Assembly (NCBI GenBank): GCA_003500135.1
Contig: DNTA01000280.1
Coordinates: 1 to 40,403 of the forward strand
DNA length: 40,403 nucleotides
Direction: 5' to 3'
DNA from: Cytophagales bacterium
Lineage (GTDB): Bacteria > Bacteroidota > Bacteroidia > Cytophagales > Cyclobacteriaceae
Below are positions 10,212 to 20,089 of this stretch, piece after piece. The position numbers were made by a program, and so were the translations under genes. A model generated the notes under the pieces. It saw only the letters and a program-made list of their open reading frames with translations. It did not search any database and was not told where the DNA came from. The first letter of the stretch is position 1; each line of letters starts with the position of its first letter.

Positions 10212-10760
10212 TTATTTGTTTGCAAATGGTAAACCAAAAGCTTTCAAAAGCTCGTAACTTTCTTCATCGGTTTTGGCATTGGTTACAAATGTGATATTCA
10301 TACCTGAGATCTTATTTACTTTTTCAATACTTATCTCAGGGAATATAATTTGCTCTTTGACACCAAGGGTATAGTTGCCTCGGCCATCGAAACCTTTATC
10401 GTTTATACCGCGGAAGTCACGTACACGTGGCAGGGCGATATTCATTAACCTGTCCAGAAACTCATACATCCTTTCACCGCGCAGAGTTACCTTGGCTCCA
10501 ATAGGCATTCCCTCTCTTAACTTAAAGTTTGAGATAGAATTTTTGGCTATGGTAGGCACTGCTTTCTGACCGGTGATTGTTGTGAGTTCTTCAACACCCT
10601 GATCCACTAATTTTTTGTCTGCTACTGCGGCGCCTATCCCCTTGTTTATGGTGATTTTCATAATTCGGGGCACTTCCATCACGGTCTTGTACTGAAATTT
10701 TTCCTTTAGTTGAGGAACAATCTCTTCGTGATATTTCAATTTTAATCTTGGATTAGCCAT
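10212..10760 (-). CDS. rplE: Large ribosomal subunit protein L5
   Basis: L5 binds 5S rRNA and touches the P-site tRNA. It is 182 aa. The signature [20 protein letters not shown] is at the N-terminal end, and the [33 protein letters not shown] and EQIIFPEI segments follow. The ATG overlaps the end of rplX by 8 bases (ATGGCTAA), which suggests translational coupling. Confidence 0.97.
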   Translation of the reverse strand: MANPRLKLKYHEEIVPQLKEKFQYKTVMEVPRIMKITINKGIGAAVADKKLVDQGVEELTTITGQKAVPTIAKNSISNFKLREGMPIGAKVTLRGERMYEFLDRLMNIALPRVRDFRGINDKGFDGRGNYTLGVKEQIIFPEISIEKVNKISGMNITFVTNAKTDEESYELLKAFGLPFANK

Positions 10761-11091
10761 TTTTTATTATTTCACCGGTTTTCTTTGAATACCTTTGTAG
10801 CTTCCCTTTGTCATCAGCTTTTCTGCCTACCCTGGTAGGCTCTCCTGATGCAGGGTCAACTAACTTAAGATTGCTAATATGGATAGGAGCTTCTGCCTGC
10901 TCAATTCCACCGTTAGGATTGGAAGCAGATGTTTTGATATGCTTGGTCACCATATTTGCCCCTTCCACTATGGCACGTTTTTTTGCCGGAAATACCTCCA
11001 GCACTTTGCCTTTTTTCCCGATATCTTCTCCAGCGATGATCACTACCGTATCATCTTTTTTTATGTGGAGTTTACTTGGGCGACTTTTCAT
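10753..11091 (-). CDS. rplX: Large ribosomal subunit protein L24
   Basis: L24 starts 50S assembly by binding 23S domain I. The protein is 112 aa, with the KOW motif near the N terminus ([19 protein letters not shown]) and [16 protein letters not shown] next. I chose the ATG at 11091 ([12 protein letters not shown]). An in-frame TTG nine bases upstream would add three residues but is not needed to match the family. The stop overlaps the rplE start by 8 bases. Confidence 0.96.
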   Translation of the reverse strand: MKSRPSKLHIKKDDTVVIIAGEDIGKKGKVLEVFPAKKRAIVEGANMVTKHIKTSASNPNGGIEQAEAPIHISNLKLVDPASGEPTRVGRKADDKGKLQRYSKKTGEIIKNG

Positions 11092-11103
11092 AATTCTCAA
11101 TGT

Positions 11104-11472
11104 TTAAAGTACTTCAGGCGCTAGTGAAACAATTTTCATGAATTGCTTTTCGCGCAATTCTCTGGCTACTGGCCCGAATATACGAGTACCCCTGGGCTCA
11201 TCGTTAGCCCCTAGCAAAACAGCGGCATTATCTTCGAATCGAATGTAAGAACCGTCTTTGCGCCTTACTTCTTTTTTGGTTCTGACCACAACAGCTTTTG
11301 ATACAGTACCCTTTTTCATTGCGCTAGATGACAATGCCGATTTTACAGTGACAACGATTTTATCACCAATAGAAGCATACCGCTTACCGGTACCACCTAA
11401 CACTTTTATACAAAGAACCTCTTTTGCTCCGCTGTTATCGGCGACTGAGAGGCGTGATTCTTGTTGTATCAT
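11104..11472 (-). CDS. rplN: Large ribosomal subunit protein L14
   Basis: L14 forms part of an intersubunit bridge. It is 122 aa, the canonical length. It starts [20 protein letters not shown], includes [11 protein letters not shown] and the [19 protein letters not shown] segment, and ends with [20 protein letters not shown] and VSLAPEVL. It lies 1 base after rpsQ and 12 before rplX. Confidence 0.98.
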   Translation of the reverse strand: MIQQESRLSVADNSGAKEVLCIKVLGGTGKRYASIGDKIVVTVKSALSSSAMKKGTVSKAVVVRTKKEVRRKDGSYIRFEDNAAVLLGANDEPRGTRIFGPVARELREKQFMKIVSLAPEVL

Positions 11473-11473
11473 C

Positions 11474-11731
11474 TTATTTGGCTCTTTCTAATACTTGTAC
11501 TAATCTCCAACGTTTCCTTTTACTCAAAGGACGAGTTTCCATGACACGTACGGTATCGCCAACACCGCAGTCGTTGGCCTCGTCATGGGCAACGAGTTTT
11601 TTGGTGAGCCGTACGAATTTTCCATAGATAGGGTGTTTTACTTTTCGTTCAACAGCAATAACTATGGACTTGTCCATTTTATTGCTGATCACCTTACCTA
11701 TTCTTTCTTTTCTAAGATTTCTCTTTTCCAT
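11474..11731 (-). CDS. rpsQ: Small ribosomal subunit protein S17
   Basis: S17 is an OB-fold 16S rRNA-binding protein important for early 30S assembly. It is 85 aa and starts [20 protein letters not shown]. The [19 protein letters not shown] motif is in the middle and [20 protein letters not shown] follows. It lies 3 bases after rpmC and 1 before rplN, a tight translational context. Confidence 0.97.
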   Translation of the reverse strand: MEKRNLRKERIGKVISNKMDKSIVIAVERKVKHPIYGKFVRLTKKLVAHDEANDCGVGDTVRVMETRPLSKRKRWRLVQVLERAK

Positions 11732-11734
11732 TTC

Positions 11735-11932
11735 TTAACCTTTTGACTGCTCCTTATTATTGATCACAGAAAGGATCCTGGCTATTGTTTTTCTCGTCTC
11801 CTTGATCTTCATAGGATTCTCAATAGGAGAAATAGCATGTGCAAACTTCAGTTTTTGCAGTTGTTCTCTCTCCGACAACAAGCGGTTATGAAGCTCTTCC
11901 ATTGTCAAAGATGTTAATTCGCTATTTTTCAT
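11735..11932 (-). CDS. rpmC: Large ribosomal subunit protein L29
   Basis: L29 lies at the polypeptide exit tunnel, next to the docking site for SRP and trigger factor. It is 65 aa and forms a two-helix hairpin. Recognisable parts are ELTSLTMEELHNRLLSEREQ, LQKLKFAHA and NPMKIKETRKTIARILSVIN. It is 1 base after rplP. Confidence 0.96.
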   Translation of the reverse strand: MKNSELTSLTMEELHNRLLSEREQLQKLKFAHAISPIENPMKIKETRKTIARILSVINNKEQSKG

Positions 11933-11933
11933 A

Positions 11934-12353
11934 TTATTCTACGTAGTCTCTTCTTACCACAAATTGAGTTCTGATCGGGAGCTTTTGAGCGGCCAATCGC
12001 AATGACTCCTGCGCCACATTTTTATTGATTCCACCAGATTCAAATATGATTGTACCTGGCTTTACCACGGCCACCCAATACTCAGGAGCTCCTTTACCTT
12101 TACCCATACGGACCTCTGCAGGCTTTTTGGTAATTGGTTTATCGGGGAATACACGTATCCAGACCTGGCCTTCCCTTTTCATTTCTCTTGTGACGGCTAC
12201 ACGAGCAGCCTCCAGTTGGCGAGAGGTTATCCAGCCTGGCTCTAGTGCTTTTAATGCAAAAGAACCAAACGCAATGGTGTGCCCTCTCTGGGCAATCCCC
12301 TTTATTCTACCTTTTTGTTTTCTTCTAAACTTTGTTCTTTTAGGCTGTAACAT
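11934..12353 (-). CDS. rplP: Large ribosomal subunit protein L16
   Basis: L16 organises the tRNA-binding sites of the 50S subunit. It is 139 aa. The basic N terminus [19 protein letters not shown] is followed by the signature segments [40 protein letters not shown] and [15 protein letters not shown]. It lies 25 bases after rpsC. Confidence 0.97.
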   Translation of the reverse strand: MLQPKRTKFRRKQKGRIKGIAQRGHTIAFGSFALKALEPGWITSRQLEAARVAVTREMKREGQVWIRVFPDKPITKKPAEVRMGKGKGAPEYWVAVVKPGTIIFESGGINKNVAQESLRLAAQKLPIRTQFVVRRDYVE

Positions 12354-12378
12354 TGCTCTAAAATTTTACCTGTCGTGA

Positions 12379-13092
12379 CTATCTTCTTTTACGCTTTGGC
12401 ATGTCTCCTCTTTTTCGACCGCCACCGCTTTGTCCGGGTGCACCTACGTTTGGAGAGAGGTCTCTTTTCCCATAAACCTCGCCTTTGAATATCCATACTT
12501 TTATGCCAATGATCCCGTATACTGTTTTGGCTTCAGAAATAGCATAATCGATATCAGCACGAAGCGTGTGCAAAGGAATTCTACCTTCTTTATACTGCTC
12601 AACACGTGCCATTTCAGCGCCTCCCAAACGACCGGATACTTTGATCTTGATACCCTGTGCGCCAACACGCATGGCCGATGAAATGGCTTGTTTCATGGCA
12701 CGTCGGTAAGATATCCTAGCCTGTAACTGTTGTGCAATTGACTCACCTACGAGCTTGGCATCTATTTCAGGCCTTTTAATTTCGAAAATGTTGATCTGAA
12801 CATCTTTTCCCGTGAGTTTTTTTAACTCTTCTTTGATTTTATCTACTTCAGACCCGCCTTTTCCGATCACTACTCCCGGACGTGCAGTATGAATAGTCAG
12901 GGTGATTCTTTTAAGGGTTCGCTCGATGATGATTTTTGAAATACCACCTTTTGGAATACGAGCGCGAATATATTCCCGAATCTTCTGGTCCTCTATCAAT
13001 TTATCAGAGAAGTCGTTTCCACCATACCAGTTGGAATCCCATCCTCTGATGATTCCCAAACGAAGACCTGTTGGATTTACTTTTTGTCCCAT
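12379..13092 (-). CDS. rpsC: Small ribosomal subunit protein S3
   Basis: S3 lines the mRNA entry tunnel and takes part in mRNA unwinding. It is 237 aa and starts [20 protein letters not shown]. The type II KH domain (about 40-110) has [18 protein letters not shown]. The C-terminal domain has [20 protein letters not shown] and [20 protein letters not shown]. It ends in a basic, Gly-rich tail ([17 protein letters not shown]) that probably contacts rRNA. It is 3 bases after rplV. Confidence 0.98.
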   Translation of the reverse strand: MGQKVNPTGLRLGIIRGWDSNWYGGNDFSDKLIEDQKIREYIRARIPKGGISKIIIERTLKRITLTIHTARPGVVIGKGGSEVDKIKEELKKLTGKDVQINIFEIKRPEIDAKLVGESIAQQLQARISYRRAMKQAISSAMRVGAQGIKIKVSGRLGGAEMARVEQYKEGRIPLHTLRADIDYAISEAKTVYGIIGIKVWIFKGEVYGKRDLSPNVGAPGQSGGGRKRGDMPKRKRR

Positions 13093-13095
13093 GTT

Positions 13096-13488
13096 CTATT
13101 CAGTGTCTTTAGTTTCATTAGATTCTGTTGCCTCAGCTACCGGAGCGTTTGCGCTGTCAATAACCAATGTTACATGATTAGATCTTTTTCTGATCCTATG
13201 TGCTCTACCCTGAGGTGCAGGACGTAATCTTTTGAGCGCCCTTGCTCCATCTACTTTGATCTCTTTGATAAAGAGATTTGCCTCTTCCAGATTGGCATCC
13301 TCATTGGCATTCTGCCAGTTTGAAATAGCCGAAAGGAGTAGCTTTTCGAGCCTTGCTGCACCCTCTTTGGGTTCGTACTTTAATATGCTTAGCGCTTTGT
13401 TTACCTTTTGACCCCTAATTAAATCAGCTACCATTCTCATCTTCCTAGGGGAAGTAGGCACATTGTTCAATTTTGCAACTGCTTCCAT
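13096..13488 (-). CDS. rplV: Large ribosomal subunit protein L22
   Basis: L22 reaches into the exit tunnel through a beta-hairpin loop, the site of some macrolide resistance mutations. It is 130 aa. The N-terminal [17 protein letters not shown] and the hairpin segment [20 protein letters not shown] are intact. A short acidic tail of about 18 residues (from [12 protein letters not shown]) extends past the usual C terminus. It is 5 bases after rpsS. Confidence 0.97.
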   Translation of the reverse strand: MEAVAKLNNVPTSPRKMRMVADLIRGQKVNKALSILKYEPKEGAARLEKLLLSAISNWQNANEDANLEEANLFIKEIKVDGARALKRLRPAPQGRAHRIRKRSNHVTLVIDSANAPVAEATESNETKDTE

Positions 13489-13493
13489 TTCTT

Positions 13494-13771
13494 TTACCTT
13501 TTACCTTTGTCTTTTTTAGAGATATGGCCTCTGAAGTTTCTGGTGGGGGCAAATTCACCAAATTTATGACCTACCATGTTTTCAGTGACATAAACAGGGA
13601 TGAACTTGTTGCCATTGTGGACGGCAAAAGTGTGTCCCACAAAATCCGGGGAAATCATTGACCTTCTTGACCAGGTTTTAATAACAGACTTCTTTCCGGA
13701 ATCATTCATTGCGTCTACTTTCTTTTCTAGACGGAAATCTATATATGGTCCTTTTTTAAGTGATCTTGCCA

Positions 13772-13772
<1 letters not shown>
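13494..13772 (-). CDS. rpsS: Small ribosomal subunit protein S19
   Basis: S19 is in the 30S head and contacts S13 and the A-site region. It is 92 aa and starts [19 protein letters not shown]. It has the signature [20 protein letters not shown], then [19 protein letters not shown]. Its ATG overlaps the rplB stop by one base (TAATG), so the two are probably translationally coupled. Confidence 0.98.
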
Positions 13773-14590
<818 letters not shown>

Positions 14591-14602
14591 CTTTAATCTT
14601 CA

Positions 14603-14890
14603 TTAAATGTTGCTGTAAAAATCGATTACTTCCCCTTCCGCTACCGTAACAATAGCTTTTTTATATGCCGGGGTTTTACCGGTAATCACTCTTGATTTGG
14701 TGTATCGGGATTTCATTTTTCCCTGGTAGTTTATAGTATTCACCTGCTCTACCGTTACACCGTACATTTTCTCAACGGCTTTCTTAATCTCAACTTTGTT
14801 GGCAGATCTTTCTACCACAAAGCCATATTTTCCTTTTTCGTTGAGCCCTGATACTTTTTCAGTAACCAATGGTCTTACTAATACACTCAT
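14603..14890 (-). CDS. rplW: Large ribosomal subunit protein L23
   Basis: L23 is at the tunnel exit and docks trigger factor and SRP. It is 95 aa: MSVLVRPLVTEKVSGLNEKG, then YGFVVERSANKVEIKKAVEK and MYGVTVEQVNTINYQGKMK. It is 6 bases after rplD and 12 before rplB, in normal S10-operon order. Confidence 0.97.
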   Translation of the reverse strand: MSVLVRPLVTEKVSGLNEKGKYGFVVERSANKVEIKKAVEKMYGVTVEQVNTINYQGKMKSRYTKSRVITGKTPAYKKAIVTVAEGEVIDFYSNI

Positions 14891-14896
14891 GGTTCT

Positions 14897-15523
14897 CTAT
14901 TTCAAAATGTTTTGAATCTTTTCAACAGAGCCTTCTGCAAAAATCACAGAGTCGGCATTTAAAATAGCGTAAGTATTCATCTCATCTACGGTACTTACTT
15001 TGCTATTTTTCAGGTTTCTGCTCGACAAGTACACATTTTTGTTAGGTGTATCCAACACCACGAGTGTCTTCTTATCGATAAGCTTCAGGCTTTGTAGAAC
15101 ATTTTGATATTCCTTTGTTTTGGGCGCCTCCATATCGAAGTTTTCTAAAACAAATACCTCCTTAGCCTTGGCCTTGTAGGAAAGGGCTGATTTACGTGCC
15201 AGTTGTTTCACCTTTTTATTTAGCTTAAAGCTGTAGTTACGTGGCCTTGGCCCGAATGCCCGGCCACCACCACGAAATATTGGTGATTTGATACTACCTG
15301 CACGAGCAGTACCCGTACCTTTTTGACGTTTGATCTTTTTAGTAGATCCGGTTATTTCAGCACGTTCCTTGGTTTTGTGTGTACCTTGTCGTTGCTTGGC
15401 CAAATATTGCTTTACATCCAGGTAGATTGCATGATCATTTGGCTCGATACCAAAAATATCATCTGTAAGGCTTACCTTCCTACCTGTATCTTCACCTTTT
15501 ATATTCAATACTGCAATATCCAT
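14897..15523 (-). CDS. rplD: Large ribosomal subunit protein L4
   Basis: L4 lines the exit tunnel and in enteric bacteria autoregulates the S10 operon. It is 208 aa. The long basic loop that enters the ribosome holds [20 protein letters not shown] and [20 protein letters not shown]. The C-terminal globular domain has [20 protein letters not shown]. It starts 4 bases after rplC. The leader of this operon is only about 50 bases, so an E. coli-type L4 attenuator is not evident. Confidence 0.97.
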   Translation of the reverse strand: MDIAVLNIKGEDTGRKVSLTDDIFGIEPNDHAIYLDVKQYLAKQRQGTHKTKERAEITGSTKKIKRQKGTGTARAGSIKSPIFRGGGRAFGPRPRNYSFKLNKKVKQLARKSALSYKAKAKEVFVLENFDMEAPKTKEYQNVLQSLKLIDKKTLVVLDTPNKNVYLSSRNLKNSKVSTVDEMNTYAILNADSVIFAEGSVEKIQNILK

Positions 15524-15527
15524 TTTC

Positions 15528-16160
15528 TTATTTCTCTAGGATTACAAATGAATTTTTGGCTCCCGGTACTGAACCACTTACCAAAACTACGTTTTTCTCA
15601 GGAAGGATCTTGACCACTTGAAGGTTGGTGATTTTCACACGTTTTCCTCCGGTGCGACCAGCCATTTTAAGGCCCTTGAATACCCTGGATGGGAATGAAC
15701 AGGCTCCAATAGCGCCCGGCGCCCTTAGCCTGTTGTGCTGGCCATGGGTTTGCTCTCCCACACCACTAAAGTTGTGTCGTTTAACAACACCTTGAAAACC
15801 TTTACCTTTAGAAGCGCCTACCACATCTACAAAGTCTCCTTCTGCAAATACATCTTTCAGGATTACCTCCTGGCCCAGTGACACCTCATGTCCCACATCA
15901 GCCCTGAAGTGCCTGAATTCGACCACTTTGCGTTTTGGCGTGGTATTCGCCTTTTTAAAGTGGCCCAACAATGCCTTCGGCGTATTTTTCGGCTTACGCT
16001 CACCATATGCTAACTGAATGGCATTGTACCCATCTACGTCATCATTTCTTACTTGTGTGACAACACAAGGACCAGCTTCTATCACTGTGCATGCGACATT
16101 TCGTCCATCGGCACTGTAGACACTAGTCATTCCGATTTTTTTACCTATAATTCCAGACAT
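15528..16160 (-). CDS. rplC: Large ribosomal subunit protein L3
   Basis: L3 is an early 50S assembly protein close to the peptidyl transferase centre. It is 210 aa and starts [20 protein letters not shown]. The signature [20 protein letters not shown] is followed by [20 protein letters not shown]. It is the first gene of the S10-spc-alpha run here, with its own promoter at 16213-16243. In most bacteria rpsJ precedes it in the same transcript. Confidence 0.98.
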   Translation of the reverse strand: MSGIIGKKIGMTSVYSADGRNVACTVIEAGPCVVTQVRNDDVDGYNAIQLAYGERKPKNTPKALLGHFKKANTTPKRKVVEFRHFRADVGHEVSLGQEVILKDVFAEGDFVDVVGASKGKGFQGVVKRHNFSGVGEQTHGQHNRLRAPGAIGACSFPSRVFKGLKMAGRTGGKRVKITNLQVVKILPEKNVVLVSGSVPGAKNSFVILEK

Positions 16161-16212
16161 TCCGTTATAATTTTTCGGAGCATACTATAATAGCCCTCTA
16201 AAAATAGGAGTG

Positions 16213-16243
16213 CAAAGGTAGTAAAAATTTGGCGCTTAACAAA
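16213..16243 (-). promoter_or_regulatory. Promoter of the S10-spc-alpha run (upstream of rplC)
   Basis: On the minus strand TTTG (16240-16243) is followed after exactly 19 bases by TACCTTTG (16213-16220). This is a full match to the Bacteroidota consensus TTTG-N19-TAnnTTTG. Transcription would start near 16208, giving a leader of about 48 bases before the rplC ATG. It lies downstream of the rpsJ terminator. The rpsL promoter has the same -7 sequence and spacing. Confidence 0.82.
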
Positions 16244-16273
16244 CGTTCCTTAAACTTTTACTCCCAATGACAC

Positions 16274-16302
16274 AAAAAAAGGAACCAACGTACACTGGTT
16301 CC
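16274..16302 (-). terminator. Intrinsic terminator after rpsJ
   Basis: A 7-bp perfect stem (GGAACCA 16281-16287, TGGTTCC 16296-16302, 8-base loop) is followed on the minus strand by a run of seven T residues. It lies 23 bases after the rpsJ stop and separates the str block from the S10 block. Confidence 0.85.
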
Positions 16303-16325
16303 TTACTATATTCAATAATCCTATG

Positions 16326-16631
16326 TCAAACTTTAATTTCTACATCTACTCCACTTGGAAGCTCAAGCTTCATAAGTGCATCAACTGTTTTCGCACTGTT
16401 GGAGTAAATATCAACCATTCGCTTATAGGTGAACAACTGAAACTGTTCACGAGATTTTTTATTCACATGTGGTGAACGCAAAACCGTAAAGTATTCCTTC
16501 TTAGTTGGTAAAGGGATTGGACCACTTACTACAGCTCCTGTGGTTTTAACAGCTTTTACGATCTTTTCTGATGACTTGTCCACCAAGTTGTGATCGTATG
16601 ATTTTAATTTTATTCTTATATTCTGAGTCAT
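16326..16631 (-). CDS. rpsJ: Small ribosomal subunit protein S10 (NusE)
   Basis: S10 is a 30S head protein and, as NusE, a partner of NusB and NusG in transcription. It is 101 aa: [20 protein letters not shown], then [20 protein letters not shown] and [20 protein letters not shown]. It follows fusA by 14 bases, so it belongs to the str transcript. A terminator follows it rather than a direct run into rplC. Confidence 0.98.
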   Translation of the reverse strand: MTQNIRIKLKSYDHNLVDKSSEKIVKAVKTTGAVVSGPIPLPTKKEYFTVLRSPHVNKKSREQFQLFTYKRMVDIYSNSAKTVDALMKLELPSGVDVEIKV

Positions 16632-16645
16632 ATTCTTACAATTTT

Positions 16646-18790
16646 TTACTCGCCTTTTGCTTTTTTAATGATCTCCTCAGCCAGGTTGTTCGGTACAGGA
16701 GCATAATGTGAAAATGTCAAAGTTGCTTGTGCACGACCTGAAGAAATTGTTCGAAGGTCGGTTACGTAACCGAAAAGTTCGGATAATGGGACATCGGATT
16801 TCAGGATCTGTGCCCCTCCTTTGGTATCCATTCCTTTCATAATTCCACGTCTTCTGTTAAGGTCTCCTGTAACAGGCCCTGTGTATTCATCTGGCGTTAC
16901 CACCTCTACGGCCATGATTGGTTCCAATATCTGAGGCCCGCATTTCTTGGCGGCGTCTTTAAACCCTAATCTTGCAGCCATTTCAAACGACAAAGAATCC
17001 GAATCCACATCATGGAAGGAACCGTGGTACAAACGAACCCTCATATTGTCGATAGGATAACCGGCCAATGGCCCGTTGCTCATTGCTGATTTAAAACCTT
17101 TTTCGATTGCCGGTATAAATTCTCTAGGAATCACACCACCTACAATGTTATTTACAAATTGAAGACCATCTTTTCTCTCCTTATCATCATCGTCATCTCG
17201 TGGTCCTATTTCAAACACGATATCGGCAAATTTACCTTTACCACCTGTTTGCTTTTTGTAAACCTCTTTATGCTCAACGGTACCGGTAAGCGCCTCTTTG
17301 TAGGCCACTTGTGGAGCGCCCTGGTTGATCTCAACCTTGAATTCCCTTTTCAGACGGTCAATGATGATTTCCAGGTGAAGTTCACCCATTCCACGGAGCA
17401 CTGTCTGACCAGTTTCTTCATTAGTTTCAACCTGCAATGTAGGATCTTCTTCAACTAATTTCGATATAGCCACACCTAATTTATCGACATCTGCCTGTTT
17501 TTTAGGCTCTATGGCGTAGCCAATAACCGGCTCTGGGAAAGTCATCTCTTCCAGGATGATTTTCTTATTCTCGTTTACAAGGCTATCGCCGGTTTTGATA
17601 TCTTTAAATCCCACGGCAGCTGCGATGTCACCGGCGTGCACTGTGCTAATAGGATTCTGTTTATTCGAGTGCATTTGCATCAAGCGCGAAATCCTCTCTT
17701 TTTTACCTGTACGCATGTTGTGTACATACGAACCGGCATCAAGTGTACCTGAGTATACCCTCATAAATGCAAGTCGGCCTACGAACGGATCAGTAGCAAT
17801 TTTAAATGCCAATGCTGCAAAAGGCTGATCATCGTTTGGCAATCTAGATTCTTCCTCCTCGCTGTCCGGATTTAATCCAGATACCGGAGGCAGATCGTTT
17901 GGAGAGGGCAAATAAGCACAAACTGCGTCAAGAAGTGCCTGTACTCCTTTATTTTTAAAGGCGGAACCGCAAAGAACCGGCGAAAACGACATATCTATCA
18001 CTGCCTTGCGGATGGCCTCCATCATTTCATCTTTTGTGATACTATCCGGATCCTCAAAAAACTTCTCCAGTAGTTTGTCATCGTATTCAGCAACGCTTTC
18101 TACCAGTTTCTGGCGCCACTCTTCTACCGTATCAACCAAATCATCCGGAATGGGAACAATTTCATAAGTCATTCCCTTATCTTCCTCGTTCCATACGATT
18201 GCCTGGTTGGTAATAAGATCAACCACACCTTTGAAATTATCTTCGGAACCAATGGGTACCTGAAGAGGGACGGGATTTGCTTTTAATTTATCTTTAATTT
18301 CAGCGACAACATTGAAAAAGTCAGCACCGGCACGGTCCATTTTATTCACAAAACAGATTCGTGGTACGCGGTACCTGTCAGCCTGACGCCAAACTGTTTC
18401 TGACTGGGGCTCAACTCCTGATACTGCGCAGAAAAGAGCTACAGCACCATCAAGAACACGAAGCGAACGTTCTACTTCAACGGTAAAGTCAACGTGGCCA
18501 GGAGTATCGATTATATTAATCCTGAAGTCCTCTGTATTTTCAAGTGGCTGGCCCTGGTTGGTAGGGTACTTCCAGAAGGTGGTAGTAGCGGCAGAGGTAA
18601 TTGTAATTCCTCTTTCCTGCTCCTGCTCCATCCAGTCCATGGTAGCAGCTCCTTCGTGTACCTCACCAATTTTATGGCTTAGTCCTGTGTAATAAAGAAT
18701 TCTTTCAGTAGTCGTGGTTTTACCGGCATCGATGTGAGCCATGATACCGACATTCCGCAAATAATTTAAGTCTTTAATTTTTGTCGCCAT
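16646..18790 (-). CDS. fusA: Elongation factor G
   Basis: EF-G is the GTPase that drives tRNA-mRNA translocation and, with the ribosome recycling factor (frr, 37.2 kb), splits post-termination ribosomes. It is 714 aa. GTPase motifs are AHIDAGKTT (18-26), DTPGH (95-99) and NKMD (149-152). Domains II to V follow in the usual order, including [19 protein letters not shown] and the C-terminal [20 protein letters not shown]. The position rpsL-rpsG-fusA marks it as the canonical copy. It starts 7 bases after rpsG. Confidence 0.98.
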   Translation of the reverse strand: MATKIKDLNYLRNVGIMAHIDAGKTTTTERILYYTGLSHKIGEVHEGAATMDWMEQEQERGITITSAATTTFWKYPTNQGQPLENTEDFRINIIDTPGHVDFTVEVERSLRVLDGAVALFCAVSGVEPQSETVWRQADRYRVPRICFVNKMDRAGADFFNVVAEIKDKLKANPVPLQVPIGSEDNFKGVVDLITNQAIVWNEEDKGMTYEIVPIPDDLVDTVEEWRQKLVESVAEYDDKLLEKFFEDPDSITKDEMMEAIRKAVIDMSFSPVLCGSAFKNKGVQALLDAVCAYLPSPNDLPPVSGLNPDSEEEESRLPNDDQPFAALAFKIATDPFVGRLAFMRVYSGTLDAGSYVHNMRTGKKERISRLMQMHSNKQNPISTVHAGDIAAAVGFKDIKTGDSLVNENKKIILEEMTFPEPVIGYAIEPKKQADVDKLGVAISKLVEEDPTLQVETNEETGQTVLRGMGELHLEIIIDRLKREFKVEINQGAPQVAYKEALTGTVEHKEVYKKQTGGKGKFADIVFEIGPRDDDDDKERKDGLQFVNNIVGGVIPREFIPAIEKGFKSAMSNGPLAGYPIDNMRVRLYHGSFHDVDSDSLSFEMAARLGFKDAAKKCGPQILEPIMAVEVVTPDEYTGPVTGDLNRRRGIMKGMDTKGGAQILKSDVPLSELFGYVTDLRTISSGRAQATLTFSHYAPVPNNLAEEIIKKAKGE

Positions 18791-18797
18791 TACTTAA

Positions 18798-19265
18798 TTA
18801 AAACCTGAAATGGGAGAATGCTTTATTCGCTTCAGCCATGCGGTGCGTATCATCTTTTTTCTTCACCGCAGCTCCTTCACCTTTTGCTGCTGCAAGAATT
18901 TCACCCGCAAGGCGTTGCTCCATTGTTTTTTCACCTCTTTTTCTCGAGAAGTCAATCATCCAACGCATACCCAGCGCTATTTTACGATCTGGACGAACTT
19001 CCATAGGCACCTGAAAAGTAGCGCCCCCTACGCGACGGCTTTTTACTTCTACCATCGGCATGATGTTGTTAAGCGCTTTTTTCCACGCCTCCAGGCCATT
19101 TTCCCCGGATTTGTCTTCAACGATCTTCAGTGCATTGTAAAAAATGTTGAAAGACAGGTTTTTCTTCCCATCTACCATTAGATGATTAACAAACTTGGTT
19201 ACCAAAGTATCTTTGAACTTTGGATCAGGTAGAATATATCTCTTCTTTGGTTTCGCCTTTCGCAT
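18798..19265 (-). CDS. rpsG: Small ribosomal subunit protein S7
   Basis: S7 nucleates assembly of the 30S head and lies at the E site. It is 155 aa. It starts [20 protein letters not shown] and has [20 protein letters not shown], the signature [20 protein letters not shown] and the tail [14 protein letters not shown]. It is 5 bases after rpsL. Confidence 0.98.
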   Translation of the reverse strand: MRKAKPKKRYILPDPKFKDTLVTKFVNHLMVDGKKNLSFNIFYNALKIVEDKSGENGLEAWKKALNNIMPMVEVKSRRVGGATFQVPMEVRPDRKIALGMRWMIDFSRKRGEKTMEQRLAGEILAAAKGEGAAVKKKDDTHRMAEANKAFSHFRF

Positions 19266-19270
19266 GGTAA

Positions 19271-19651
19271 TTATTTTTTATCTTTTGGCTTTTTAGCTCC
19301 ATATTTTGATCTTCCCTGTAGCCGTCCGTTCACACCGGCTGTATCCAATGCACCTCGAATGATATGGTACCTTACACCGGGAAGGTCTTTCACCCTGCCC
19401 CCTCTGATCAGCACAATGGAGTGTTCCTGCAGGTTGTGCCCTTCTCCCATGATGTAGGCGTTTACTTCTTTTCCGTTGGTAAGACGTACCCTGGCCACTT
19501 TTCTCATTGCTGAGTTTGGCTTTTTTGGTGTGGTGGTGTACACACGGGTACATACCCCTCTCCTCTGCGGACAAGAATCCAGTGCAGGAGATTTCGATTT
19601 ACTTGTTAGATTTTTTCTACCTTTTTTTACTAACTGTTGAATAGTAGGCAT
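19271..19651 (-). CDS. rpsL: Small ribosomal subunit protein S12
   Basis: S12 is at the decoding centre and sets accuracy and streptomycin response. It is 126 aa. The signature [20 protein letters not shown] holds K43, and [14 protein letters not shown] holds K88; both are the wild-type residues at the usual streptomycin-resistance positions. It is the first gene of the str block with its own promoter at 19700-19730. Confidence 0.98.
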   Translation of the reverse strand: MPTIQQLVKKGRKNLTSKSKSPALDSCPQRRGVCTRVYTTTPKKPNSAMRKVARVRLTNGKEVNAYIMGEGHNLQEHSIVLIRGGRVKDLPGVRYHIIRGALDTAGVNGRLQGRSKYGAKKPKDKK

Positions 19652-19699
19652 TTCTTTATCGCTTTATTCCGATTATAGTCTCTGCAAAATTTCGGACTG

Positions 19700-19730
19700 C
19701 AAAGGTAGGGAAATCCCTTCATTAAGCAAA
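19700..19730 (-). promoter_or_regulatory. Promoter of the str operon (rpsL-rpsG-fusA-rpsJ)
   Basis: TTTG (19727-19730) is followed after 19 bases by TACCTTTG (19700-19707) on the minus strand, a full match to the Bacteroidota consensus. The start should be near 19695, giving a leader of about 45 bases. The -33 box overlaps the AT-only dyad that follows the DUF3467 gene (19726-19750). Confidence 0.82.
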
Positions 19731-19750
19731 AAAATAATAATTTATTTTGC
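19726..19750 (-). terminator. Possible weak terminator after the DUF3467 gene
   Basis: On the minus strand GCAAAATAA, ATTA and TTATTTT form a dyad followed by TTTGC, starting 6 bases after the DUF3467 stop. The stem is nearly all A/T, so it would be weak. It overlaps the rpsL -33 box, so the match may partly reflect promoter sequence. Confidence 0.3.
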
Positions 19751-19756
19751 CCAATA

Positions 19757-20083
19757 TCAGGCCTCTCCTACTGTGCCTCCAAAATTTATTGGGAATTTCG
19801 GGCCCTCATCAGTCTTCTTGATGGGCCCGAAAGTATCCTCATATTTTTGGATATTGTCTTTCAATGCATATAAAAGCCTTTTGGCATGTTCAGGTGTAAT
19901 TACAATTCTACTCTTTACTTTTGCCTTTGGTACCCCGGGCATCAGACGAATAAAATCCACTACAAACTCTGCGTTAGAATGAGCGATCATTGCCAGGTTG
20001 GCATATACTCCTTCCGCTACTTCTTCAGATAATTCTATATTGATCTGATTTTGACCTTTAGGCTTTTTTTGTTCGTCATCCAT
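19757..20083 (-). CDS. DUF3467 family protein, last gene of the rpoBC operon
   Basis: The 108-aa protein belongs to the DUF3467 family: a short charged N terminus, then INIELSEEVAEGVYANLAMI, AHSNAEFVVDFIRLMPGVPK and AKVKSRIVITPEHAKRLLYA, followed by LKDNIQKYEDTFGPI. It has no signal peptide, no membrane span and no cysteines, so it is probably a small cytoplasmic alpha/beta protein. It starts 6 bases after the rpoC stop, so it should be made with RNA polymerase. Its function is not established. The position suggests, but does not show, a link to transcription. The rpsL promoter follows directly. Confidence 0.85.
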   Translation of the reverse strand: MDDEQKKPKGQNQINIELSEEVAEGVYANLAMIAHSNAEFVVDFIRLMPGVPKAKVKSRIVITPEHAKRLLYALKDNIQKYEDTFGPIKKTDEGPKFPINFGGTVGEA

Positions 20084-20089
20084 TGAAAT

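Noticed and set aside
11092..11100. TTG start for rplX, three codons upstream of the ATG
   Set aside because: The ATG gives the normal L24 N terminus, so the longer form is not needed.
19293..19574. A 93-codon frame on the minus strand inside rpsL
   Set aside because: It is an out-of-frame reading of rpsL, which has a complete, well-conserved S12 product in another frame.
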